24,459 nt of DNA from SW-9-67-25 sp964471665 (GTDB lineage Archaea > Halobacteriota > Halobacteria > Halobacteriales > Haloarculaceae). Under the pieces are notes generated by a model. That model was given only the letters and a program-made list of their open reading frames with translations, searched no databases and was not told the DNA's origin. The stretch lies in NCBI GenBank assembly GCA_964471665.1, contig CAYYHG010000023.1:1-24459 (forward strand), in the 5' to 3' direction. A program made the position numbers and the translations under genes. Of the stretch, positions 1 through 8,268 are shown piece by piece. How positions within the stretch are numbered: the first letter of the stretch is position 1; the number at the start of each line of letters is the position of its first letter.

Positions 1-119
1 GCGGGCAGCGCACCGAGGGCAGCTCCGAACGCACCCCCGGCCAGCGCGGTGATGAACAGTACGATGAACGCCTCGACCTCCATTCCGATGACCGGAACCT
101 GGAGTAGTATCCCCGCCAT
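1..119 (-). CDS. Small hydrophobic membrane protein downstream of glpK (5' part only), GlpX/facilitator-like
   Basis: The first 39 codons of a leftward gene are present; the rest is outside the window. The ATG (119-117) lies 2 nt after the glpK stop, so the two genes are almost certainly co-transcribed and translationally coupled. The visible peptide is short and hydrophobic: one membrane helix starts near residue 15 and contains closely spaced Gly and Ala residues (ALAGGAFGAALGALPA), a glycine-zipper-like pattern. From memory, haloarchaeal glpK genes are followed by a small membrane protein often called GlpX or a putative glycerol facilitator, and the position and start of this peptide fit. 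This is not the bacterial fructose-bisphosphatase GlpX. Role in glycerol uptake is inferred from position only. Confidence 0.6.
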   Translation of the reverse strand, partial: MAGILLQVPVIGMEVEAFIVLFITALAGGAFGAALGALP

Positions 120-121
120 CG

Positions 122-1654
122 TCACTCTTCTTCGGCCCAGTCCAGCGAGCGTTCGACGGCGTCGTCCCACCGGCGGTACATCTCGTTTGCCTCCTCGTCG
201 TCCATCTCCGGTTCGAACTCCTCGTCGACCTGCCAGTTCGAGCGGAGTCTGTTGATGTTGTCCCAGTAGCCGACAGCGAGGCCGGCGGCGTATGCCGAAC
301 CCAGCGCAGTCGTCTCGTCGACGACCGGGCGGACGATGTCGGTCTGGATGATGTCAGACTGGAGCTGACAGAGGAAGTTGTTCTTGACTGCCCCACCGTC
401 GACCCGGAGCGACGTGGTCTCGATGCCCGAATCGGCCTCCATGGCCTCGGCGACGTCGCGGGTCTGGTAGGCGATCGATTCCAGGGTCGCCCGGACGAGG
501 TGCTCGCGACGGGTGCCGCGTGTCATCCCGACAATAGTCCCGCGTGCGCGACCGTCCCAGTAAGGGACACCCAGCCCGGTGAAGGCCGGGACCATGTAGA
601 CGCCGTCCGTCGACTCGATCGAGCGTGCCAGTTGTGCGGTTTCGGCGGCATTGTCGATGAGCGAGACGTCCTCGAGCCACTCGATGGCCGCACCCGCGAT
701 GAAGATCGACCCCTCGAGGGCGTAGTGGACGGGCTCGTCCGAGAGCTGGAAGCCGATCGTCGTCAACAGCCCGTTCTCGGACTCGACGGCCTCCTCTCCG
801 GTGTTCATCAGGTAGAACGCCCCGGTCCCGTAGGTGTTCTTGGCGTCGCCCTCGTCGAAACAGGTCTGGCCGAACAGCGCGGCCTGCTGGTCCCCGAGCG
901 CGCCTGCGACGGGCACTTCCGCACCCAGGAACCCGTCGGCGTCGGTCGACCCGTAGGTCTCCTCGTCGCTGGAGGGGCGGACTTCGGGCACCATCTCCTC
1001 CGGGACGTTGAACTCCTCTAGGAGTTCGTGGTCCCAGGCCAGGTCGTGGATGTTGTACAGCATCGTCCGGGAGGCGTTCGACACCTCGGTGATGTGGTTC
1101 CCGGTGAGCTTGTAGATGAGCCAGGAGTCGATCGTCCCCATCAACAGCTCGCCGCTCTCGGCGCGGTCCCGGACGTCCTCGGGGCGGATCCGCTGGAGCT
1201 TGATCGGGTCCGCGTTGTCGAGGATCCACTCGGTTTTCGTCGCCGAGAAGTAGGCGTCACACTCCAGGCCGGTCTTGCCGCGGATCCACTCGACCTTGTC
1301 TTCTTCCTGGATTTCCTCGACCCGGTCGGTGGTCCGGCGGTCCTGCCAGACCAGGGCGTTGTAGACCGGCTTGCCAGTCTCGACGTCCCAGATGATGGTC
1401 GTCTCGCGCTGGTTGGTGATCCCGAGCGCCTCCAGTTGCTCCGGATCGACGCCGGCGTCGTCGAGTGCCCGTGTGACGACTGTCTTCGTGTTCTCCCAGA
1501 TTTCCATGGGGTCGTGCTCGACCCACCCGGGTTCGGGATAGATCTGTTCGTGTTTCTCGTATGCGTTCGCGACGACCCCCCCGCTGTGGTCGAATACCAT
1601 GAAGCGGGTGCCGGTCGTCCCTTGATCGATCGCGCCGACGTATGTGTCTGCCAT
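122..1654 (-). CDS. glpK: Glycerol kinase
   Basis: ATP-dependent phosphorylation of glycerol to sn-glycerol 3-phosphate, the entry step of glycerol catabolism in the cytoplasm. The 510-residue product is the normal length for a FGGY-family kinase. The N-terminal phosphate-binding motif YVGAIDQGTTGTRF is at residues 4-17, followed by a typical NQRETT segment, and the C-terminal half has the FGGY hallmark GLGVPYWDGRARG and the DGGAVKN adenosine-binding motif. The open frame extends 91 codons further upstream, but homology begins at the ATG at 1654, and a GGAGGA Shine-Dalgarno (1663-1668) sits 8 nt before it, so I chose that start. It is divergent from glpABC and shares a 362-bp control region with it. 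The small membrane-protein gene follows at 2 nt. Confidence 0.96.
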   Translation of the reverse strand: MADTYVGAIDQGTTGTRFMVFDHSGGVVANAYEKHEQIYPEPGWVEHDPMEIWENTKTVVTRALDDAGVDPEQLEALGITNQRETTIIWDVETGKPVYNALVWQDRRTTDRVEEIQEEDKVEWIRGKTGLECDAYFSATKTEWILDNADPIKLQRIRPEDVRDRAESGELLMGTIDSWLIYKLTGNHITEVSNASRTMLYNIHDLAWDHELLEEFNVPEEMVPEVRPSSDEETYGSTDADGFLGAEVPVAGALGDQQAALFGQTCFDEGDAKNTYGTGAFYLMNTGEEAVESENGLLTTIGFQLSDEPVHYALEGSIFIAGAAIEWLEDVSLIDNAAETAQLARSIESTDGVYMVPAFTGLGVPYWDGRARGTIVGMTRGTRREHLVRATLESIAYQTRDVAEAMEADSGIETTSLRVDGGAVKNNFLCQLQSDIIQTDIVRPVVDETTALGSAYAAGLAVGYWDNINRLRSNWQVDEEFEPEMDDEEANEMYRRWDDAVERSLDWAEEE

Positions 1655-2016
1655 TCTGTGTGTCCTCCGGCCGGCGACAAATTTACCGTAATTGCCACCG
1701 TGAGCGTAAACAATATAGGCAACCGGTATAAAGGTTACTATCGGGACGGCAGCGTCAATAAAGATCCCCGTCTGCGGCCGGGCACCGGAGTGGCGTTCCC
1801 GCCGATCACCCCGTTTCCGTCCGGCCGGACCGCGACGGATCCGGCGGAAACTCCCGGTTGAACGCCCGTCACGTCCGATCAGCAGGACACGTTTCCGTTT
1901 CCCGGCTTCTGTCCGGAGCTGGGGCACGATCCATCATTATCAGTTCACGGATTTACTGTAATCTGGTAGCTGTCGATAAAATAAAGTGGGTGGGTTCGAA
2001 ATGGGCACGGGAACAG
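1655..2016. promoter_or_regulatory. Divergent glpK / glpA control region
   Basis: No gene is visible in these 362 bp. For glpK, a TATA-like TTTATACC on the minus strand (1733-1726) would give a leader of roughly 50 nt carrying the GGAGGA ribosome site. A second candidate, TAAATTT at 1685-1679, would give a leaderless RNA. For glpA, an AT-rich box (1976-1985) lies 32-41 bp before the ATG. The middle holds a strong inverted repeat (listed separately) and further copies of GTTTCCG/GTTTCCC at 1891-1903. The haloarchaeal GlpR regulator could act here, but I cannot match its binding site with confidence. Confidence 0.65.
1813..1851. promoter_or_regulatory. Inverted repeat between glpK and glpA, candidate operator
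   Basis: Left arm 1813-1824 (GTTTCCGTCCGG) pairs with right arm 1841-1851 (CCGGCGGAAAC), perfect apart from one extra T in the left arm. The interval also contains a perfect 12-bp palindrome (GTCCGGCCGGAC, 1819-1830) and CGGATCCG (1836-1843). The site is 159 bp from the glpK start and 166 bp from the glpA start, almost the midpoint of the divergent region. A shared regulator site or a transcript hairpin are both possible. Confidence 0.45.
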
Positions 2017-3759
2017 ATGGCGTCCGTACCACACATCGCCGTCATCGGGGGTGGTTCGACCGGGATCGGAATCGCCCGGGACCTCTCGATGCGCGGCCTC
2101 GACGTGACGCTCGTCGAACAGGGGAACCTCACACACGGGACGACGGGCCGGATGCACGGACTGCTCCACAGCGGCGGCCGGTACGCCGTCGCCGACCAGG
2201 CCAGTGCCACGGAGTGTATCGAGGAGAACCGCGTTCTCAGGGACATCGCCAGCCACTGCGTCGAGATGACGGGCGGGCTGTTCGTCAAGCGCCCCGAGGA
2301 CTCCGAGGAGTACTTCACGGAGAAACTCCGTGGCTGTGAGGAGTGTGACATTCCCGCGGAGGTCGTCTCCCGGGAGGAGGCCCGCGCAATGGAGCCACAT
2401 CTGGCGACAGACATCGACAAGGCAATCACCGTCCCGGACGGCGCGGTCGACCCGTTCCGCCTGGTGGTCGCGAACGCCGCCGGCGCACAGGAACACGGCG
2501 CGCGCATCGAGACACACTCGACGGTGACGGACCTGCTCGTCGAGGACGGCGAGGTGGTCGGCGTCGAGGTCGAACACGACTCCGGCTCCGGCAAGCGCGT
2601 CCACGGTGTCGAGGGCGGGACCGAGGAGATCCGGGCCGACTACGTGGTCAACGCGACGGGCGCGTGGGCCGGCCGTATCGGCGACATGGCCGGCGTCGAC
2701 ATCGAGGTCCGGCCCTCGAAGGGAGTGATGACCATCATGAACGTCAGGCAGGTCGACACCGTCATAAACCGGTGTCGGCCCAAGGGTGACGCCGACATCA
2801 TCGTCCCCCACGAGACGACCGCGATCCTGGGCACGACCGACGAGGAGGTCGGCGACCCCGAGGACTACCCCGAAGAGCAGTGGGAGGTCGACCTGATGAT
2901 CGACACGCTCTCGGAACTGGTCCCGATGCTGGAGGAGGCCCGGACGATCCGCTCGTTCTGGGGCGTCCGGCCGCTCTACGAACCGCCCGAGGTCGGCAGC
3001 GACGACCCGACGGACATCACCCGCGACTACTTCCTGCTCGACCACGAGGAACGCGACGGCCTCCCGGGGATGACGAGCATCGTCGGCGGGAAATTCACCA
3101 CCTACCGGATGATGGGCGAGGAGATCAGCGACCACGTCTGTGCGCAGTTCGGGATCGACGCCGACTGCCGGACGGCCGACGTCCCGCTCCCGGGTAGCGA
3201 AGACTTCTCCGTGCTCCGGGATTACATGGACGAGTTCGGCCTGCGCTCGCCGATCGGCCGCCGGAGTGTCGAACGCCTCGGCTCCCGGGCCGACGACGTG
3301 CTCACGACCGACGGCCCGAACCCGACGGTGTGCGAGTGCGAGGCGGTCACGCGCGCGGAGGTTCAGGACGCCATCACCCAGTCGGGATCGGATCTGAACG
3401 CCGTCCGCATCCGGACGCGCGCCTCGATGGGCAACTGCCAGGGCGGTCTCTGCTGTCACCGGCTGGCGAGCGAACTGCACGGCGACTACGACGAGGCGAC
3501 CGCCCGGCAGGCCTGGGACGAACTCCTCCAGGAACGCTGGAAGGGTCAGCGCCACGCCCTCTGGGGCGAGCAACTCTCCCAGGCCATGCTGAACTACGCG
3601 CTGCACGCGACCACCCAGAACCGCGACAACGACCCGGCCGACGGCGATCCGGTCGAGTTCGACGCCTTCGACAGCGGCCCCGCCCGCGGAGTCGAACCGG
3701 GCGAGGGCGAGACTGGCACCGGCGTCGCAACCGACGGAGGTGACCGCGGTGGCGATTGA
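2017..3759 (+). CDS. glpA: Anaerobic glycerol-3-phosphate dehydrogenase subunit A
   Basis: FAD subunit of the GlpABC complex that oxidises sn-glycerol 3-phosphate to dihydroxyacetone phosphate and passes electrons to the membrane quinone pool. The 580-residue protein opens with a dinucleotide-binding motif (IAVIGGGSTGIGIARDL, from residue 7), followed by the family signature TTGRMHGLLHSGGRYAV. A C-terminal BFD-like [2Fe-2S] domain has Cys439, Cys441, Cys474 and Cys479, with an additional Cys480. The frame is open upstream of 2017, but conserved sequence begins at the ATG chosen, about 35 bp after an AT-rich TATA-like box. The last codons overlap the start of glpB. The tail after about residue 535 is acidic and low in complexity, a usual haloarchaeal feature. 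Confidence 0.95.
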   Translation: MASVPHIAVIGGGSTGIGIARDLSMRGLDVTLVEQGNLTHGTTGRMHGLLHSGGRYAVADQASATECIEENRVLRDIASHCVEMTGGLFVKRPEDSEEYFTEKLRGCEECDIPAEVVSREEARAMEPHLATDIDKAITVPDGAVDPFRLVVANAAGAQEHGARIETHSTVTDLLVEDGEVVGVEVEHDSGSGKRVHGVEGGTEEIRADYVVNATGAWAGRIGDMAGVDIEVRPSKGVMTIMNVRQVDTVINRCRPKGDADIIVPHETTAILGTTDEEVGDPEDYPEEQWEVDLMIDTLSELVPMLEEARTIRSFWGVRPLYEPPEVGSDDPTDITRDYFLLDHEERDGLPGMTSIVGGKFTTYRMMGEEISDHVCAQFGIDADCRTADVPLPGSEDFSVLRDYMDEFGLRSPIGRRSVERLGSRADDVLTTDGPNPTVCECEAVTRAEVQDAITQSGSDLNAVRIRTRASMGNCQGGLCCHRLASELHGDYDEATARQAWDELLQERWKGQRHALWGEQLSQAMLNYALHATTQNRDNDPADGDPVEFDAFDSGPARGVEPGEGETGTGVATDGGDRGGD

Positions 3760-5020
3760 GTCCGACGTGCTGGTGATCGGGGGCGGTCTCGCCGGCCTCA
3801 CGAGCGCGCTCGCGGCGGCACAGGCGGACGCAGACGTCCGGTTGGTCTCCTACAAGCAGAGCACCCTCCGGAACGCGTCCGGCCTCGTCGACCTTCTCGG
3901 GTACACGCACGGGGGCGAACTCGTGGCCGATCCCTACGGCGCCATCCCGGAACTGCCCGCCGACCACCCCTACCGGACCGTCGGTGTGGATACGGTCAGG
4001 GACGCGATGGCGTTTTTCGACGAGCACGCGTCCGAGTACCGCGGTTCGCACACGGACGCGAACGCCCTCCTGCCGACCCACGGCGGGACGATCAAGCCGA
4101 CCGCCCGGTATCCCGCGGGGGCGAGGGCCGGCCTCGCCAGCGACGGCCGCGACGCCCTGCTGGTCGGCTTCGAGGCCATGGTGGATTTCGACGCCCCACA
4201 CGCCGCAGCACACCTGGACGCGACCGGCGTTCCCTTCGACGTCCGCGGCGTCACGATCAGCTTTCCCGGCGACCTGCGCGCCGACGCGAAGATCACGCGC
4301 TACGCCAAGCTCCTCGACACGAACGACACGGTTCCCGTCAGGGGACGGGACCGGCCGGTCCGGGACGCCCTGGCCGAGCGCGTGAACACCGAACTCGACG
4401 GGGAAGACCGGCTCGGGTTCCCCGCCGTCCTCGGGGATTCCGAGCCGGCGGCCGTCCGGGACGCACTGGCCGAGCGCCTCGGCGCGGACGTCTTCGAGGT
4501 GCCGATGGGGCCACCCTCGCTGCCGGGACTCAGGCTCGAGGACGCCCTGTTTGCCGCCCTGGACGAGGCCGGCGCGAGCATCGAGACCGGCAACCCCGTC
4601 GTCGACTACGAGGGCGAGGAGCGCGTCGAGCGGGTGTTCGTCGAGAAAAACGGTGCCCACATCCCAAACAGCGCCGACCAGTGCGTTCTCGCGACGGGCG
4701 GACTGGTCGGGAAAGGCGTCGAATCCGACCGCGAGCGCGTCTACGAACCGGTCTTTGGCTGTCACGTCCCCCACCCCGGGGACCGCTACGACTGGTTCGA
4801 GGGCGAGGCGTTCGGCGACCACTCGTTTGCCCGCTTTGGCCTGGCGACCGACGGTGACCTCCGGCCGAGAAACGGCGAGGGCGACCCCGAGTTCGACAAC
4901 CTCCGGGCCGCGGGGGCGGTGCTGGGCGGGTACGACTTTGCCGCAGAGAAATCCGGAAGCGGCGTCTCGATAGCGACCGGGTACGCCGCCGGACGGGCCG
5001 CAGCACAGGAGACAACATGA
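3749..5020 (+). CDS. glpB: Anaerobic glycerol-3-phosphate dehydrogenase subunit B
   Basis: Second flavoprotein subunit of GlpABC, needed for electron transfer from GlpA toward the membrane subunit. The 423-residue product has an N-terminal Rossmann motif (VLVIGGGLAGLTSALAAAQ) and a late ATGG segment typical of flavin-binding GlpB proteins. Two GTG starts are possible (3740 and 3749). I prefer 3749 because a near-perfect Shine-Dalgarno GGAGGTGA (3736-3743) lies 5 nt before it, whereas the GTG at 3740 is inside that ribosome site. The gene therefore begins 11 nt inside the end of glpA and ends in an ATGA overlap with glpC, so the three genes form one translationally coupled operon. Confidence 0.92.
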   Translation: MAIESDVLVIGGGLAGLTSALAAAQADADVRLVSYKQSTLRNASGLVDLLGYTHGGELVADPYGAIPELPADHPYRTVGVDTVRDAMAFFDEHASEYRGSHTDANALLPTHGGTIKPTARYPAGARAGLASDGRDALLVGFEAMVDFDAPHAAAHLDATGVPFDVRGVTISFPGDLRADAKITRYAKLLDTNDTVPVRGRDRPVRDALAERVNTELDGEDRLGFPAVLGDSEPAAVRDALAERLGADVFEVPMGPPSLPGLRLEDALFAALDEAGASIETGNPVVDYEGEERVERVFVEKNGAHIPNSADQCVLATGGLVGKGVESDRERVYEPVFGCHVPHPGDRYDWFEGEAFGDHSFARFGLATDGDLRPRNGEGDPEFDNLRAAGAVLGGYDFAAEKSGSGVSIATGYAAGRAAAQETT

Positions 5021-6423
5021 GTGACGCGTCCGACGACTTCGATCCAGCCGCACCGACCACGACCGACGAGTTCGAGCCAGCGACACCGAACACCGGCGAG
5101 GAGTTCGAACCGGTCGACGTGTTTCCGGACAGCGACGACTTCGACCTGCGTCCGGGTGCGGACTCCTGCTACAAGTGCTCGACGTGTGATACGAACTGTC
5201 CGGTCGCGGAGGTCGACGACGACTTCCCCGGGCCGAAGTTCCAGGGGCCCGAGCAGTGGCGCCTCAAACAGAACGACGACGACCACAGCGTCGACGAGTC
5301 GGTGATGAAGTGCTCGAACTGTATGCGGTGTGACAACGCCTGTCCCGCCGGCGTGCCGCTGTCACAGATGCACAACACCGCACGCGGGGAGTACGTCTCC
5401 GAGGAGATGTCGAAGACGTCGGTGGCATACTGGCGCAACCGACTGCTCGCGAACTACCGGACGTCGGCGTGGCTTGCCAGCAAGATGCCGCGGATCGCGA
5501 ACGCCGCGATGAACTTCGGGCCGGCCCGGTGGCTCGTGGAGAAGACCCTCGGCGTCACGGCCGAGCGTGAGTTCCCCGCCTTTGCCACCGAGACGTTCCG
5601 GGAGTGGTACGCCGGACGCGGCGGCGCGAGCGGGTCCCGCGAGCGCGCACGAGAGCACCGCGACCGGCGCGGCGAGTCCCGGGACGCCGACAAGAAGGTG
5701 GCCTACTTCCACGGCTGTTACGCGAACTACAACACCCCGGAGGTCGGCAGGGCGATGGTCCGGGTGTTCGAGCACTTCGGGTACGAGGTCGCGGTGCCCG
5801 AGCAGGGCTGTTCGGGCACGCCGATGTTCGCCAACGGGATGCTCGAGGACGCCCGCCGCCACGCCGAGGAAAACGTCGCCTCGCTGTCGGACCTGCTCGA
5901 CGAGGGGTACGACACCATCGCGTCGTGTACCTCCTGTTCGATGGCGCTGCGCCAGGAGTATCCCGAACTGTTCGACATCGAGGGGATCGACGACGTGGCG
6001 GCCCACACCTTCGAGGCCGTCGAGTACCTGCGTGTCCACGAGGACCTGCGAGGCGCCCTCACAGAGGCCGAGATCGAGGGCGAACTGGCCGAAGAGTTCG
6101 CCTACCACGCCCCATGTCACGCCCGCAACCAGGGTCTCGACCGCCAGGCCGTCGAACTGTTCCGCGACCTCGACGGGGTCGGGGTCGAGGACGTCGGCGA
6201 CTCGTGTTCGGGCATCTCGGGGACCTACGGGTGGAAAGCCGAGAAGTACGACACCTCGATGCAGATCGGCGACGAGATGTTCGAGCACATGGAGGCCGCC
6301 GAGGGCGAGACCGGCATGACCGAGTGTCCGACCTGTGCGATGCAGATGGAACACGGGACGGGCTACGACATCCGGCACCCGCTGGAACTCCTGGACGCCG
6401 CACTGGTCACTGGCGGTTCGTAG
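5017..6423 (+). CDS. glpC: Anaerobic glycerol-3-phosphate dehydrogenase subunit C
   Basis: Iron-sulfur subunit linking GlpAB to the membrane and the quinone pool. The 468-residue protein has two 4Fe-4S ferredoxin motifs: Cys51 precedes the first, made of Cys54, Cys57 and Cys61, and the second is Cys99, Cys102, Cys105 and Cys109. Two CCG domains follow, with Cys-rich motifs GCYANY, EQGCSG, CTSCSM, APCHARN, DSCSGISG and CPTCAMQ, as in heterodisulfide-reductase-type and GlpC proteins. Its ATG overlaps the glpB stop by 4 nt (ATGA). About 45 acidic residues precede the first cluster and contain three short repeats of the form [DE][DE]F[DE]P. The stop is 7 nt from the stop of the convergent AOR-family gene. 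Confidence 0.95.
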   Translation: MSDASDDFDPAAPTTTDEFEPATPNTGEEFEPVDVFPDSDDFDLRPGADSCYKCSTCDTNCPVAEVDDDFPGPKFQGPEQWRLKQNDDDHSVDESVMKCSNCMRCDNACPAGVPLSQMHNTARGEYVSEEMSKTSVAYWRNRLLANYRTSAWLASKMPRIANAAMNFGPARWLVEKTLGVTAEREFPAFATETFREWYAGRGGASGSRERAREHRDRRGESRDADKKVAYFHGCYANYNTPEVGRAMVRVFEHFGYEVAVPEQGCSGTPMFANGMLEDARRHAEENVASLSDLLDEGYDTIASCTSCSMALRQEYPELFDIEGIDDVAAHTFEAVEYLRVHEDLRGALTEAEIEGELAEEFAYHAPCHARNQGLDRQAVELFRDLDGVGVEDVGDSCSGISGTYGWKAEKYDTSMQIGDEMFEHMEAAEGETGMTECPTCAMQMEHGTGYDIRHPLELLDAALVTGGS

Positions 6424-6430
6424 CGACCGG

Positions 6431-8200
6431 TCACTCCCCGAGCGGCGCCCCGGCCAGTGGCGTGTCGTCGTCGACGGTCTCGGCGAGTCCGAGTCGCTGG
6501 ACCGTCTCGCGTGCCGGACGGCCCGCCGGTCCCCAGCCCCGCCTGCGGTAGTAGGCGTCGAGCATCGCCTCGAACTCGTCGCTGTCGACGGCTTCGCCGG
6601 CCTTCGGGCCCGAGGGGAGCGGTTCCTGGAGCGACGGCGGCAGTCTGTCCTCGACCCGGGAGATCCCCTCGCGGACGTTGAACAGGCGCGTCAGCGTCCA
6701 GATCCGCTCGCCGACGGTGGCCAGGTCCCCCTCCGTCTCCAGTCCGACCGCCCCGAGCCACTCGGCACCCAGGTCCTCGAAGACCGCACCGACGAAGTCG
6801 TCGACGATCAGCGACCAGAGAACGGACCGCCGGTCCTGGGCTCTCAGGACGGTCTCGGCCGCCCGGTCGGGATCCCAGTCGCCCTCGAAGACTTCCTGTT
6901 CGACCGGCCGGGCCCGGCGGTGGCAGGCACCCCGGTCGCTGGTCGCGTAGGCCAGGGCCATGCTGTGGGCGCCGCGGGGATCGTAGGCGGGCAACTCCAT
7001 TTGCTTGATCGTCGGGACGAGTTCCTCCCCGCCAAATCGGTCGGCGGCGGCGTCGACCCCACCCGCGAGCGCGTCCCCGAGCGGCGTCTCCCTGGTCGCA
7101 ATGTCTTCGAGTAGCGTCCGCGCGTCCTCGGGGTCGCCAAACGAGAACGACTCGTCGACCAGTCCCCGCTCGCCCGCCTTGATCGCCCACGCGACCGCGC
7201 TGCCCGCGCTGATGAGGTCCATCCCGAGGCGGTTGCAGGTCTCGCCGAGCGCCGCGACGGCGTCGAAGTCGTCGATCCCCAGGCCGGCACCCAGTGACAT
7301 CGCGGTCGCCCCGCGGGGCACGCTCTCGCCGTCCTCGGTTTCGACGCGGAACCCGCCGGGGTCGTCCTCGTCGGCGTACTCCCGCCCGGAGGCCCGCTCC
7401 TCGACGGCCTCGATCCCCACGGCGTCGGCGCCCTCGAACTGGCCGTCCTCCCAGCCACGCGTCGAGAGGACACCGGCCTCGTTGGCGAAATCGACCGACT
7501 CGACGGTCCCGCTCGTGCGCACCCACTTGCCGGTGTCGTCTTCGATGTACTCCCTGGCGTACTCCTCGCGGAGTTCCTCCAGACCGGAGGGCGCGTCGCC
7601 GCTGGCGACGACGGCCTTCAGCCGCTTTGTGCCCATCACTGCGCCCGCGCCGCCCCTGCCGGCGTGGTGGTCGCCGGCGTCCGACGCGATGGTCGCGTAC
7701 GCGACGCCCTGCTCCCCGGCCGGGCCGACACACGCCACCGAGGCGTCGGGATGCGCCGCCGCGGTCGCCGCGACGTCCTCGCCCCACGTCTCGGCGGGTT
7801 CGACGGTCGCCTCGCCGTCTGCGAGACCGATCCGTACTGGCTCCCCGGCGGTTCCGGTCACGAGCAGCCCCATGTGGCCGGCGAGCGCGCCGGCGAGGGC
7901 GTCCGGGAACTCGCCGCCCGCGTAGGAGTCGAGGAAGCCACCCGTCAGTGGCGACTTCGTGACCGCGGCGTACCGCGACTCGCCGGGCACCAGCCCCGAG
8001 ACCGGCCCGAGCATGAAACAGAGCACGTTCGCCGGTCCCAGCGGATCGGTCCCCGGGTCCAGTTCCTCGTAGAGATAGCGGGCCCCCAGCCCCTTCCCGC
8101 CGATGTACCGGGCGAGCCACTCCTCCGGGATCTGCACACTCTCTGTGGTCTCCGTGGAGAGGTCGACACGGAGGAGTCGGTTGGCCGTTGGAAGGGTCAT
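6431..8200 (-). CDS. Aldehyde:ferredoxin oxidoreductase family protein without recognisable 4Fe-4S cysteines
   Basis: AOR enzymes use a tungsten bis-pterin centre and a [4Fe-4S] cluster to oxidise aldehydes to acids with ferredoxin. The 589-residue length and many family landmarks fit: RYIGGKGLGARYLYEE (31-46), SPLTGGFLDSYAGGEFP (83-99), GRGGAGAVMGTKRLKA (181-196), CNRLGMDLIS (322-331), YDPRGAHSMALAYATSDRGA (406-425) and the C-terminal FNVREG and YYRRRGWGPAGRP. There are only four cysteines (61, 157, 322, 426), all isolated. The CxxCxxxC expected between about residues 265 and 300 is absent, and the fourth ligand site near 460-470 reads WSLIVDDF. The pterin fold looks intact, but the usual cluster does not, so the electron acceptor and function are uncertain. 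Confidence 0.88.
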   Translation of the reverse strand: MTLPTANRLLRVDLSTETTESVQIPEEWLARYIGGKGLGARYLYEELDPGTDPLGPANVLCFMLGPVSGLVPGESRYAAVTKSPLTGGFLDSYAGGEFPDALAGALAGHMGLLVTGTAGEPVRIGLADGEATVEPAETWGEDVAATAAAHPDASVACVGPAGEQGVAYATIASDAGDHHAGRGGAGAVMGTKRLKAVVASGDAPSGLEELREEYAREYIEDDTGKWVRTSGTVESVDFANEAGVLSTRGWEDGQFEGADAVGIEAVEERASGREYADEDDPGGFRVETEDGESVPRGATAMSLGAGLGIDDFDAVAALGETCNRLGMDLISAGSAVAWAIKAGERGLVDESFSFGDPEDARTLLEDIATRETPLGDALAGGVDAAADRFGGEELVPTIKQMELPAYDPRGAHSMALAYATSDRGACHRRARPVEQEVFEGDWDPDRAAETVLRAQDRRSVLWSLIVDDFVGAVFEDLGAEWLGAVGLETEGDLATVGERIWTLTRLFNVREGISRVEDRLPPSLQEPLPSGPKAGEAVDSDEFEAMLDAYYRRRGWGPAGRPARETVQRLGLAETVDDDTPLAGAPLGE

Positions 8201-8268
8201 CTCCGCTCGCTACGCCGCGGGCCCGCAAAAGGATTAAGACTCTTGTCCGCCCCCCGGGAAGGGCGTGT
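8201..8268. promoter_or_regulatory. Divergent promoter, AOR-family gene / mobA
   Basis: This 68-bp gap holds back-to-back TATA-like boxes. GGATTAAG (8231-8238) is 31-38 bp before the mobA ATG. On the minus strand, CCTTTTGC (8232-8225) is about 28 bp before the AOR-family ATG. The spacing implies little or no leader on either transcript. The boxes nearly overlap, so the two promoters may compete or be co-regulated. Confidence 0.5.

Noticed and set aside
1945..3801. Long minus-strand open frame opposite glpA.
   Set aside because: Its product has no recognisable domain and follows the complement of glpA codons; high third-position GC commonly leaves antisense frames open in this kind of genome.
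3374..5086. Long minus-strand open frame opposite glpA/glpB.
   Set aside because: No motif or start context; glpA, glpB and glpC are certain on the other strand.
6421..6433. Possible terminator between convergent glpC and the AOR-family gene.
   Set aside because: The gap is 7 bp with no T-run or stem; transcripts probably overlap.
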